Source: Altererythrobacter sp. B11 (lineage in GTDB: Bacteria > Pseudomonadota > Alphaproteobacteria > Sphingomonadales > Sphingomonadaceae). Taken from it: a stretch of 64,000 bases of DNA. Positions 1 through 7,520 of the stretch are shown one piece after another; the stretch's first letter is position 1; each line of letters starts with the position of its first letter. A program made the translations under genes and the position numbers. The notes beneath the pieces were generated by a model, which was not told where the DNA came from, did no database searches, and saw only the letters and a program-made list of their open reading frames with translations. The stretch covers positions 3,015,001-3,079,000 of the forward strand of contig NZ_AP018498.1 of the NCBI RefSeq assembly GCF_003569745.1, given 5' to 3'.

Positions 1-645
1 TTCGGGGCGGTGATCCTGCTGCCGCTGGCAGAGGCAACCACCATCAATTTCTCCGTGCCGATCTTCGCCGTGATCCTCTCCGTGCTGCTGCTGAAAGAGC
101 CCGTGGGCATTTGGCGCTGGTCCGCCGTGGCGCTGGGCTTCACGGGGATCCTGCTGATTACCCAGCCGGGCAGCGGCCATGTCCAGCTGCTCGGCGCGGC
201 AGTGGCGCTCGGCGGCGCCTTCATGGTGGCGCTGATCTCAATCCAGATCTCGGATCTCAGCCGCACGGAAAAGCCCATCACCATCGTGTTCTGGTTCGCG
301 GCGATCAGCACGCCCATCGCTGCCCTGGCCCTGCCCTTCTATGCGGCGCCGCATGGCTGGCAGGACTGGGCGCTGCTGGGGGCGATCGGCGTGGCGGGGT
401 CCGTCGGTCAGTTGCTGCTCACCGCGGCGCTCCGGTTCGGCACTGTCGCCAGCGTGATCGTGATGGATTACTCGGCGCTGTTCTGGGCAACGCTCTATGG
501 CTGGCTGCTGTTCGATCGCCTGCCGCCCGCCAGCACCTGGCTGGGCGCTCCGCTGATCGTGGCGGCGGGGATCACGATCGCCTGGCGAGAACATCGTCTC
601 ACTCGCCCCACCGCGCGCGATCTCGCGCGGGTGGAGGGAACCTAG
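1..645 (+). CDS. EamA/DMT-family transporter, 5' end outside the window
   Basis: The open frame enters from the left edge (codons TTC GGG GCG), so the N-terminus is missing. The visible 214 residues are almost entirely hydrophobic helices separated by short loops, with the pattern of the second half of a drug/metabolite transporter: a helix ending in an E-A-T-T-I-N-F-like segment, then repeated 20-residue membrane spans, and a basic cytoplasmic tail (RPTARDLARVE). EamA proteins usually have ten membrane helices and export small metabolites; the substrate cannot be read from sequence. It converges on the DUF938 gene. Confidence 0.85.
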   Translation, partial: FGAVILLPLAEATTINFSVPIFAVILSVLLLKEPVGIWRWSAVALGFTGILLITQPGSGHVQLLGAAVALGGAFMVALISIQISDLSRTEKPITIVFWFAAISTPIAALALPFYAAPHGWQDWALLGAIGVAGSVGQLLLTAALRFGTVASVIVMDYSALFWATLYGWLLFDRLPPASTWLGAPLIVAAGITIAWREHRLTRPTARDLARVEGT

Positions 646-782
646 CGGGCCCTTGCTCGTTAACCACGCAAGCCCGGCGCCCCTACTTACTCGTGCTTCA
701 GCGGGTGAGTGGACGCCGCGCCGGACACTTATCTTGAAGGCGGACAGACCGCTTTCGGCGGAGCGCAGCGTTTACGGATGCC

Positions 783-806
783 CGCGTGGAGGCCCTTGGC
801 CACGCG
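783..806. terminator. Hairpin between convergent genes
   Basis: CGCGTGG and CCACGCG form a perfect 7-bp stem around a 10-nt loop in the 226-bp gap between the convergent transporter and DUF938 genes. No T-tract follows on either strand, so it is only a candidate factor-assisted terminator. I see nothing else in this gap. Confidence 0.3.
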
Positions 807-871
807 CGGGAACTGCCCCCGCTCAGGGTCGCAGGGTGCCCGTCGGAGAAATCCGGCGGGCGCTTCTGCAT

Positions 872-1465
872 TCAGCGCCGGCGATAGATCAGCATGATGT
901 TGTTGGCCGGCAAGGCGGCACGTCGGCTGCGCGCCATCCCGGCCTCTGCCGCAAGATTGTCCATCCACTCGGTGCTTCGCAGGCCCCAGCGGGGATCGCG
1001 CGCCTTAAGGCTGCGATCGAATTCCAGGTTGGATGGCGCCGTTTCGACCCCCGGTTCAAGATAGGGCCCATAAAGGATCAGCGGCGCACCGGGCGGGAGC
1101 AGGCGCGCGGCACCGCGCATCAACCCCTCGGCGGATTCCGGCGGGCTGATATGCACCATGTTGATGCAAACCAGCGCATCCGCATGCTCGACCGGCCACT
1201 CGGGCGCCGCAGCATCAAGCGCGAGCGGCGGCAGGAGATTGGGGAGACCCCGTTCCTCCCGCCACGCCGCAATGGACTGCCGGGCGGCCGCGTCCAGGTC
1301 GGTCGGTTGCCAGCGCAGCGCCCGAAAGCGGCCGGCAAAATGCACGGCGTGCTCGCCCGTGCCGCTGGCGATTTCCAGCACCAGCCCCTCGGCCGGCAAC
1401 TCCTCGGCGAGGATGTCTGCAATCGGCTCGCGATTGCGCAAGGCGGCGGGTGCGGATCGCTTCAT
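872..1465 (-). CDS. DUF938 SAM-dependent methyltransferase-like protein
   Basis: A 197-residue protein of the DUF938 family. The N-terminal half has a Rossmann-type SAM-binding signature: hydrophobic strand, then EIASGTGEHAVHFA (about residues 31-44), then an acidic residue at the end of the next strand (QPTDLD). A later NMVHISP motif is typical of this family. Length is as expected. The start ATG overlaps the stop of the upstream NAD(P)-binding gene in an ATGA, so the two are probably translationally coupled. Substrate unknown. Confidence 0.85.
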   Translation of the reverse strand: MKRSAPAALRNREPIADILAEELPAEGLVLEIASGTGEHAVHFAGRFRALRWQPTDLDAAARQSIAAWREERGLPNLLPPLALDAAAPEWPVEHADALVCINMVHISPPESAEGLMRGAARLLPPGAPLILYGPYLEPGVETAPSNLEFDRSLKARDPRWGLRSTEWMDNLAAEAGMARSRRAALPANNIMLIYRRR

Positions 1466-2151
1466 CGGCCGTTGTCCTTCTGGATGGCGAGACGGCAGAT
1501 CGCATCATGCTCATGCACGAAGCGCCCCGCTGCCCGCTGCCGCAGGCAGCCCAGCGCGGCACCGGCGACATTGCGTGCCGTTACGGAGCGGTACTTGCGG
1601 CGGCTCCCCTGCATCAGCAGGTCGGCCAGCGGGCTCACCACTCCGCCCAATCGCTCCAGCCAGCGGGTTTCCCCGCTTCGCGCACCGCGCAGCAGGCCGG
1701 GGCGCAGGATGTCGAGCCGGCGGAAGCGTAGGCGAGTGAGGGCATCTTCTACCTCGGCCTTGGTGCGCAGATAGAGCTGCCTTGCGGCACGATCCGCGCC
1801 CACGGAGGAGATCAGCACGAACTGGCTCGCCCCCGCGTCGCGCGCCGCGCGGGCGACGGCGAGCACCAGATCGTGGTCCACCGCGCGGAAAGCCTGCTCG
1901 TCCCGGCCCGCCTGCCGCCAGGTGGTGCCGAGCGCGCAGACCACCGCCTCGGGCGCGATGGCGGCGATGGCCTGCGTCCAAGAGGTGTCGGGCGCGACCA
2001 GCATCTCCATCCGCCCCCCGCGCGGCAGCGGCTGTTCGCGCCGGGCGAGGGCCACCAGCCGGAGGTCGGGCATGGCGACCGCCTGCTCCATCACGCAGCC
2101 GCCCACCAGCCCGGTCGCCCCGACCAGCAGCACCCGCCGCGGGTCAGACAT
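1462..2151 (-). CDS. NAD(P)H-binding atypical SDR protein
   Basis: About 229 residues. The N-terminus carries a Rossmann nucleotide-binding loop, LLVGATGLVGG, followed by alternating strands and helices with SSVGAD as the typical strand-4/5 region of NmrA/TIP30-like atypical short-chain dehydrogenases; the classical YxxxK pair is not obvious. I place the start at the ATG at 2151 (MSDPRRVLL) because upstream residues are low-complexity and would run into dgt; this start overlaps the end of dgt by eight bases. It sits between dgt and the DUF938 gene in one minus-strand run. Confidence 0.75.
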   Translation of the reverse strand: MSDPRRVLLVGATGLVGGCVMEQAVAMPDLRLVALARREQPLPRGGRMEMLVAPDTSWTQAIAAIAPEAVVCALGTTWRQAGRDEQAFRAVDHDLVLAVARAARDAGASQFVLISSVGADRAARQLYLRTKAEVEDALTRLRFRRLDILRPGLLRGARSGETRWLERLGGVVSPLADLLMQGSRRKYRSVTARNVAGAALGCLRQRAAGRFVHEHDAICRLAIQKDNGR

Positions 2152-3304
2152 TGGACAGGCCTTCGGGCACTTCCCCGAAGATGCGGCGGTGCTGCTCCAT
2201 GGCATAACGATCGGTCATGCCGGCGATGAAATCGGCAATATGGCGACTGCGCGCCGGTTCCTCATCCGGCAGATGCTCCCTCCACCCGGCGGAAAGCAGC
2301 GCTGGGTCGGCACGATAGGCAGCGAACAGCCGGGCGATCACGCTATGCGCTCGCTCCGCCGTCGCCTTCTGCTCCTGATGGTAATAGAGCCGTTCGTAGA
2401 GGAAGGCCTTCAGCTTGCGCTCTTCCGCCGCCATGCCGGGGGAGAAGGCGGCAAGCGGGCGACCGGCGGCGCGCACAGCCTGCGCCGAGGCCATGTCGGC
2501 GGCATTGCCCCGCGTGGTCTCGATAAGATCGTTCACCATCAGGCCGATCTGGCTGCGCACCAGCTCGCGCAGCAACAGCTGGCGATCCTGACCAGGAAAG
2601 AGTCGCTCGATCGCGCGCCACTGGTCGGCGACGAAGTCCAGCGTCAGCAGATCGTCCAGCTGCAGGAAACCGGCGCGCAGGCCATCGTCGATGTCGTGAT
2701 TGTCATAGGCGATGTCGTCCGACAGAGCGGCGATCTGCGCCTCCAGTGAGGCGTGGCTGGCAAGCTCCAGCGGAAAAGCCGCGTCCAGCTCCGCCAAGGC
2801 CCATGCGGGCGTGAGGATCGGGCCGTTGTGCTTGGCGATCCCTTCCAGCATCTCCCACGTGAGGTTCAGCCCCCGATGGGTGCAATAGGGGCTCTCCAGC
2901 CGCATCAGCACGCGCAGGCAATGCTCGTTATGGTCGAAGCCGCCCTGCGGCTCCAGCGCCGTGTCCAGCGCGGTCTCCCCGGCATGGCCGAAGGGGGGAT
3001 GGCCGATGTCATGCGCAAGGCACAAGGCCTCGGTCAGATCCTCGTCCACCCCCAGCGCGCGGGCGGCCACGCGGCCGATCTGCGCAACCTCCAGGCTGTG
3101 GGTCAGGCGGACGCGGAAGTGATCGCCATCGGGCGCGATGAAGACCTGCGTCTTGCCCGCCAGGCGGCGGAAGGCGATGGAATGGATGATCCGGTCGCGA
3201 TCGCGCTGGAAGGCGCTGCGCGGGCCGCGTGCTCCATCGTTCGGTTCGGGAAATTCCCGCCCGCGCGTTGCGGCGGGATCGGCGGCATAGGGCGCGCGGT
3301 GCAT
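2144..3304 (-). CDS. dgt: Deoxyguanosinetriphosphate triphosphohydrolase-like protein
   Basis: A 386-residue HD-domain dNTPase. The metal-binding HD core is clear: RRLAGKTQV near residue 48, then SLEVAQIGR, then AHDIGHPPFGHAGE (about residues 98-111) with the paired His-Asp, and a later SDDIAYDNHDIDDG motif. These features define the type 2 dGTPase-like family, which hydrolyses dNTPs to nucleosides and triphosphate. Length is normal. It begins a four-gene minus-strand run with the NAD(P)-binding and DUF938 genes. Confidence 0.92.
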   Translation of the reverse strand: MHRAPYAADPAATRGREFPEPNDGARGPRSAFQRDRDRIIHSIAFRRLAGKTQVFIAPDGDHFRVRLTHSLEVAQIGRVAARALGVDEDLTEALCLAHDIGHPPFGHAGETALDTALEPQGGFDHNEHCLRVLMRLESPYCTHRGLNLTWEMLEGIAKHNGPILTPAWALAELDAAFPLELASHASLEAQIAALSDDIAYDNHDIDDGLRAGFLQLDDLLTLDFVADQWRAIERLFPGQDRQLLLRELVRSQIGLMVNDLIETTRGNAADMASAQAVRAAGRPLAAFSPGMAAEERKLKAFLYERLYYHQEQKATAERAHSVIARLFAAYRADPALLSAGWREHLPDEEPARSRHIADFIAGMTDRYAMEQHRRIFGEVPEGLSNV

Positions 3305-3374
3305 GCCCGCTCGCTAGGCGGGGGCCACGCGCTTTACAACGTGAACGGATGCAGAACCGCGACGGATCGCCTGG

Positions 3375-4076
3375 TCAATCCGATCCGAGGATCCATTCGG
3401 CCGCCGCCTCGGCATGGATATGCGTGCTGTCATAGATGGGCAGCACATTGGCGTCCACATCCACCACCAGTTCCAGCTCGGTGCAGGCCAGCACAATCGC
3501 CTTGGCGCCTTCCTGTTCGAGCACGGTGATCATGGTCTTCAGCTTGCGTTCGGCATCGCGGGTGGCCTTCCCCACGATCAGCTCGTCATAAATGATCCGG
3601 TCCAGCGTCTCGACATTGGCCATGTCCGGAGGAAGCAGGTCCACGCCATGTGCCACCAGCCGGCGGCGATAGAAGCTTTCCGTCATCACATTGCTGGTGC
3701 CGATCAGCGCCGCCGTCTCCACTCCATCGGCTTCCATCCGCTGACCCACGCATTCGGCGATATGGATCACGGGCACGGACACCGCCTCTGCCACGCGGTC
3801 ATAGACGCGGTGCATGGAATTGGCGCCGATCGCGATGGCACCCGCGCCGGCATTCACCAGATTCTGCGCAGCGGCGATGAGAATTCCGGCCGCGCGGTCC
3901 CAGTCCGCCTCGTCCTTCAGCGCGCAGAGGTTCGAGAAATCGAGGCTCTCGATCACCAGCGGGGCGCTGGTGTGGCGATCCGTCCTCTGCTGCACGATGC
4001 GGTTGATGTGCTCGTAATATGTGCGGGTCGAAACCCAGCTCATCCCGCCGATAAGCCCCAGCTTGCGCAAATTCAT
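3375..4076 (-). CDS. Aspartate/glutamate racemase family protein (first catalytic position altered)
   Basis: A 233-residue protein with the GLIGGMSW start, repeated alpha/beta halves and the second-half thiol motif LACTELELV (Cys198) of the Asp/Glu racemase superfamily. The first-half motif reads IGANSMH (residues 83-89), where Cys-based members have a Cys and E. coli YgeA has Thr; here Ala85 occupies that slot. Ordinary two-base racemisation therefore cannot be assumed. It may be a one-base racemase variant or another reaction of the superfamily. It is transcribed alone between dgt and pntB. Confidence 0.8.
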   Translation of the reverse strand: MNLRKLGLIGGMSWVSTRTYYEHINRIVQQRTDRHTSAPLVIESLDFSNLCALKDEADWDRAAGILIAAAQNLVNAGAGAIAIGANSMHRVYDRVAEAVSVPVIHIAECVGQRMEADGVETAALIGTSNVMTESFYRRRLVAHGVDLLPPDMANVETLDRIIYDELIVGKATRDAERKLKTMITVLEQEGAKAIVLACTELELVVDVDANVLPIYDSTHIHAEAAAEWILGSD

Positions 4077-4157
4077 TCCCCTCGGTGGCTGATCGCCAGC
4101 GCTCCCAGGCGCCGCCAGCGAAGCCGACCCTAACGCAATTGGAGTGCCCGCGAAAAC

Positions 4158-5804
4158 CTACTCCGCCAGTGCCTTGTTGATTTCCTCGACCATTTTCTTC
4201 GCGTCGGACAGGAGCATCATCGTCTGGTCGAGGTAAAACACTTCGTTGTCCACCCCGGCATAGCCGACGCCGCCCATGCTGCGCTTGATGAACATGATCG
4301 TCTTGGCCTTATCCACGTCGAACACCGGCATGCCATAGATCGGGCTGGATTTGTCGGTCTTCGCGGCCGGATTCACGACGTCGTTCGCGCCGATGATGAA
4401 GGCCACGTCCGCCTGCGCGAATTCGCTGTTGATGTCCTCCAGCTCGAACACTTCGTCATAGGGAACATTGGCTTCGGCCAGCAGCACATTCATATGCCCC
4501 GGCATACGCCCTGCGACCGGGTGGATGGCGTATTTCACCTCCACCCCTTCCTGCTTCAGCAGATCGCCCATTTCGCGCAGCGCATGCTGGGCCTGCGCCA
4601 CCGCCATGCCATAGCCGGGGATGATTATGACCTTTTCGGCCTGCTCGAGCATGAAGGCCGCATCATCGGCGCTGCCCTGCTTGTAGGGCCGCTGCTCCCG
4701 CGGACCCCCTGCAGCGCCTGCCGCGCTCGAATCGGCACCAAAACCACCCGCTATCACGCTGATGAAGCTACGATTCATTGCCCGGCACATGATGTAGCTG
4801 AGGATCGCGCCCGAACTGCCGACCAGCGCGCCGGTGATGATCATGGCCGTGTTGTGCAGCGTGAAGCCCATAGCCGCCGCCGCCCAGCCCGAATAGCTGT
4901 TCAGCATCGAGACCACGACCGGCATGTCTGCCCCGCCGATCGGGATGATCAGCAGGAAGCCGATGGCAAAGGCCAGCGCGACCACGATCCAGAACAGTGG
5001 ATTCTCGCCGGGTCCGCCGACTGGCGAAATGGTGAACAAGGCGGTGAGGACAAGGATCGCAAGCAGCGTGCCCAAATTGATGACATGCCGCCCCGGCAGT
5101 AGGATCGGCGAACCGGACATGTTGCCGTTGAGCTTGGCAAACGCGATCACCGAACCGGAGAACGTGATCGCGCCAATCGCCGCGCCGAGTGTCATCTCGA
5201 TACGGCTCACAGTGAGGATATCGCCGCCGGCACCGAGGATGCCGAAGGCGTCGGGATTGAGGAATGCCGCGACGGCGACGAGCACCGCTGCGAGGCCGAC
5301 CAGCGAGTGGAACGCGGCGACGAGTTGCGGCATCGCCGTCATGGCGATGCGCCGCGCGGTCGTCAGCCCGATGATCGCGCCGATGGCGATGGCGGCGAGG
5401 ATTTCGCCCGCAGTGGCCCAGTCCGGCACGTAAGCGATGTCATCGAGCGAAAGAATGCGCCGCTCGTAGGGAAAATGCGTGACCAGCGTCGTCACCACCG
5501 CGATCAGCATGCCCGCCATGCCGAAGCGGTTGCCCGCGCGGCTGGTTGCCGGCGAGGAGAGCCCGCGCAGGGCGAGGATGAACAGCACGCCGCTGACCAG
5601 ATAGGCGAGTGCCACCCAGGGGTTTACTGCGTGGGCGGTGGCGGCCGGGGCGGCGTGAGCGGGTGACGACGCGCAGGCGGCTAAAACGATGAACGTCACC
5701 CCGGACTTGATCCGGGGTCCAGCGCCTTGGAGTCGGGGGGGCGAAGCAAGCGGGGCCCCGGCTCGGGGGCCGGGGCGACGAAGGAGAGCGGACGCGCTGC
5801 GCAT
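4158..5804 (-). CDS. pntB: NAD(P) transhydrogenase subunit beta
   Basis: About 548 residues. It starts at an ATG overlapping the pntA2 stop (ATGA). The body is the membrane domain II helices beginning VNPWVALAYLVSG and the NADP(H)-binding domain III with IIIPGYGMAVAQAQH and IGANDVVNPAAK. The enzyme couples proton flow across the inner membrane to NADPH formation. The N-terminus is unusual: about 60 residues precede the conserved VNPWVALAYLVSG, partly encoded by a palindromic repeat (about 5695-5720). An alternative GTG start just inside it would leave a signal-like segment SGVTFIVLAACASSPAHA. Confidence 0.93.
   Translation of the reverse strand: MRSASALLRRPGPRAGAPLASPPRLQGAGPRIKSGVTFIVLAACASSPAHAAPAATAHAVNPWVALAYLVSGVLFILALRGLSSPATSRAGNRFGMAGMLIAVVTTLVTHFPYERRILSLDDIAYVPDWATAGEILAAIAIGAIIGLTTARRIAMTAMPQLVAAFHSLVGLAAVLVAVAAFLNPDAFGILGAGGDILTVSRIEMTLGAAIGAITFSGSVIAFAKLNGNMSGSPILLPGRHVINLGTLLAILVLTALFTISPVGGPGENPLFWIVVALAFAIGFLLIIPIGGADMPVVVSMLNSYSGWAAAAMGFTLHNTAMIITGALVGSSGAILSYIMCRAMNRSFISVIAGGFGADSSAAGAAGGPREQRPYKQGSADDAAFMLEQAEKVIIIPGYGMAVAQAQHALREMGDLLKQEGVEVKYAIHPVAGRMPGHMNVLLAEANVPYDEVFELEDINSEFAQADVAFIIGANDVVNPAAKTDKSSPIYGMPVFDVDKAKTIMFIKRSMGGVGYAGVDNEVFYLDQTMMLLSDAKKMVEEINKALAE
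5695..5720. repeat. Palindromic repeat inside the pntB 5' coding region
   Basis: CCCCGGACTTGATCCGGGG (5699-5717) is a near-perfect inverted repeat of a kind widely dispersed between genes in sphingomonads. A second G/C palindrome-like stretch follows at about 5748-5778. Here both lie within the reading frame of pntB, upstream of its conserved region, so they are either translated into a non-conserved N-terminal extension or are untranslated if a downstream start is used. Confidence 0.7.
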
Positions 5805-6088
5805 CACTTGCGCTCCTTCTTCTTGTACATCGCCAGCATCCGGGCAGTGACGGCGAAGCCGCCGAAGATGTTGACGCTCGCCAGCACCACCGCCGCCAGC
5901 CCCAGCCATTTTGCCCCCGGCACGCCGGCGGCCGCCGCGGCAATCAGCGCGCCGACGACGATGACCGAGGAAATTGCATTGGTGACCGCCATCAGCGGGG
6001 TGTGCAGCGCCGGCGTGACCGACCACACGACATAATAGCCCACGAAGCAGGCCATCACGAAGATCGACAGGATGCTGATGAAGTCCAT
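5804..6088 (-). CDS. pntA2: NAD(P) transhydrogenase subunit alpha part 2
   Basis: A 94-residue membrane protein with about three hydrophobic helices (FISILSIFVMACFVGYYVVW; LMAVTNAISSVIVVGALIAA; LGLAAVVLASVNIFGGFAV) and a C-terminal basic tail (YKKKERK). This is the separate membrane piece of the alpha subunit found in the three-polypeptide transhydrogenases of many alphaproteobacteria. It lies between pntA1 (38-bp gap) and pntB (4-bp overlap). Confidence 0.93.
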   Translation of the reverse strand: MDFISILSIFVMACFVGYYVVWSVTPALHTPLMAVTNAISSVIVVGALIAAAAAGVPGAKWLGLAAVVLASVNIFGGFAVTARMLAMYKKKERK

Positions 6089-6126
6089 GGGCTACTCCCG
6101 GTATGCTCCCCTGGCCGACACCCTGC

Positions 6127-7248
6127 TCATCCCGCCAGCCTTTCGTTCACCACCTTGCCGCCCTGGGTCAGGCGAACGGCGCTGCCGATCTCCTCGTCGA
6201 GCACGGGGCGGCCCTGCTCCTTGTCCCAGAAGGCGGAGAGGAAGTTGAACAGATTGCGTGCGAACAGCGCGCTTGCATCGGCGGCCAGATGGCTGGGCGT
6301 GTTGGCATAGCCCATGATGGTGACGCCATGCCGCTCCACCAGCTGGTCCGCCACGGAGCCTTCCACATTGCCGCCCTGCGCCGCCGCAAGATCGAAGATC
6401 ACGCTACCGGGCCGCATGGAGGCCACCTGCGTGTCCGTGATCAGGCGCGGCGCCGCCCGGCCGGGGATCAGCGCGGTGGTGATGACGATATCCTGCTTGG
6501 CGATGTGGGCGGACACCAGCTCGGCCTGGGCCTTCTGGTATTCCTCGCTCATTTCGGTGGCATAACCGCCGCTGCCCTCACCCTCGATCCCGGCCACGCT
6601 TTCGACGAAGATCGGCTTGGCGCCGAGCGACTGGATCTGCTCCTTCGTGGCGCTGCGCACATCGGTGGCCGAAACCTGCGCACCCAGCCGCTTGGCCGTG
6701 GCAATCGCCTGCAAGCCCGCGACACCCACGCCCATCACGAAAACGCGGGCGGCGGACACGGTGCCCGCTGCCGTCATCATCATCGGAAAAGCGCGGCCAT
6801 AGGTATTGGCGGCGGCCAGCACGGCCTTGTAGCCGGACAGGTTAGACTGGCTCGAGAGCACATCCATGCTCTGCGCCCGGGTGATGCGCGGCATCAGCTC
6901 CATCGACAGCGCTTCGAGCCCCGCATCGGCATAGGCGCGCACCCGCTCCCCCTGTGCGAAGGGATCGAACAGCGCAGCCACCCATGCGCCGGCGCGCACG
7001 CCCGCCAGCGCCGAAGGATCGGGCGCCTGCACGGCGAGCACGATGTCGGCGTCCTTCACCACCGCGGCCGCGGTGCCAAGCGTCGCACCCGCATCGGCAA
7101 AGGCCGAATCGGCAACCGAGGCGGAGAGGCCCGCCCCGCTTTCCACGGCCACATCGGCGCCGAGGCCGATGAATTTCTTCAAGGTTTCGGGGGTGGCTGC
7201 CACGCGGCGCTCCCCCGCTGCCGTTTCCTTGAGGACCGCGATCTTCAT
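6127..7248 (-). CDS. pntA1: NAD(P) transhydrogenase subunit alpha part 1
   Basis: A 373-residue soluble NAD(H)-binding subunit (domain I). It begins MKIAVLKETAAGERRVAATP, the signature of alanine dehydrogenase/PNT proteins, with the Rossmann loop GVGVAGLQAIATAKRLGA near residue 170 and a RSATKEQIQSLG segment after it. It hands hydride to the NADP site of PntB. It is the second gene of a minus-strand operon: cox subunit IV, pntA1, pntA2, pntB. Confidence 0.93.
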   Translation of the reverse strand: MKIAVLKETAAGERRVAATPETLKKFIGLGADVAVESGAGLSASVADSAFADAGATLGTAAAVVKDADIVLAVQAPDPSALAGVRAGAWVAALFDPFAQGERVRAYADAGLEALSMELMPRITRAQSMDVLSSQSNLSGYKAVLAAANTYGRAFPMMMTAAGTVSAARVFVMGVGVAGLQAIATAKRLGAQVSATDVRSATKEQIQSLGAKPIFVESVAGIEGEGSGGYATEMSEEYQKAQAELVSAHIAKQDIVITTALIPGRAAPRLITDTQVASMRPGSVIFDLAAAQGGNVEGSVADQLVERHGVTIMGYANTPSHLAADASALFARNLFNFLSAFWDKEQGRPVLDEEIGSAVRLTQGGKVVNERLAG

Positions 7249-7267
7249 TTCCCGGTCCCCCTGCCCG

Positions 7268-7387
7268 TCAGGCGATCAAATAGACTACGATGGCCACGAT
7301 CACCACGATGACCGGGACGGCCCACTTGATCATCCCGACGAAGCCCTCATACGTCTTCATCGCAGCGTTCATGTCATTGGCGGCCAT
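7268..7387 (-). CDS. aa3-type cytochrome c oxidase subunit IV (39 residues)
   Basis: A very short gene. The product reads MAANDMNAAMKTYEGFVGMI followed by KWAVPVIVVIVAIVVYLIA. It has a short soluble head with the conserved TYEGF segment, then one transmembrane helix to the C-terminus. This matches the bacterial aa3-type oxidase subunit IV, a small single-helix accessory subunit of the terminal oxidase in alphaproteobacteria. It lies 19 bp upstream of pntA1 on the same strand, away from any other oxidase gene in the window. I accepted it on motif and length. Confidence 0.8.
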   Translation of the reverse strand: MAANDMNAAMKTYEGFVGMIKWAVPVIVVIVAIVVYLIA

Positions 7388-7520
7388 TTATCCTTGCCCC
7401 TTAGAAAATTTCTGTCCCCGCTGCTCTATCGCCCGACAGGCAGCCGCTCAAGCTGCTTAATCGGCTCTTTACTCCCGGTGCGTAAGGAAGCGGCTCCGAC
7501 AGGCTCAAGGTAGGGGACGC

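Noticed and set aside
653-1774. 373-codon plus-strand frame over the DUF938 region
   Set aside because: It crosses the intergenic gap and two genes on the other strand, with Arg/Pro-rich composition and no motif.
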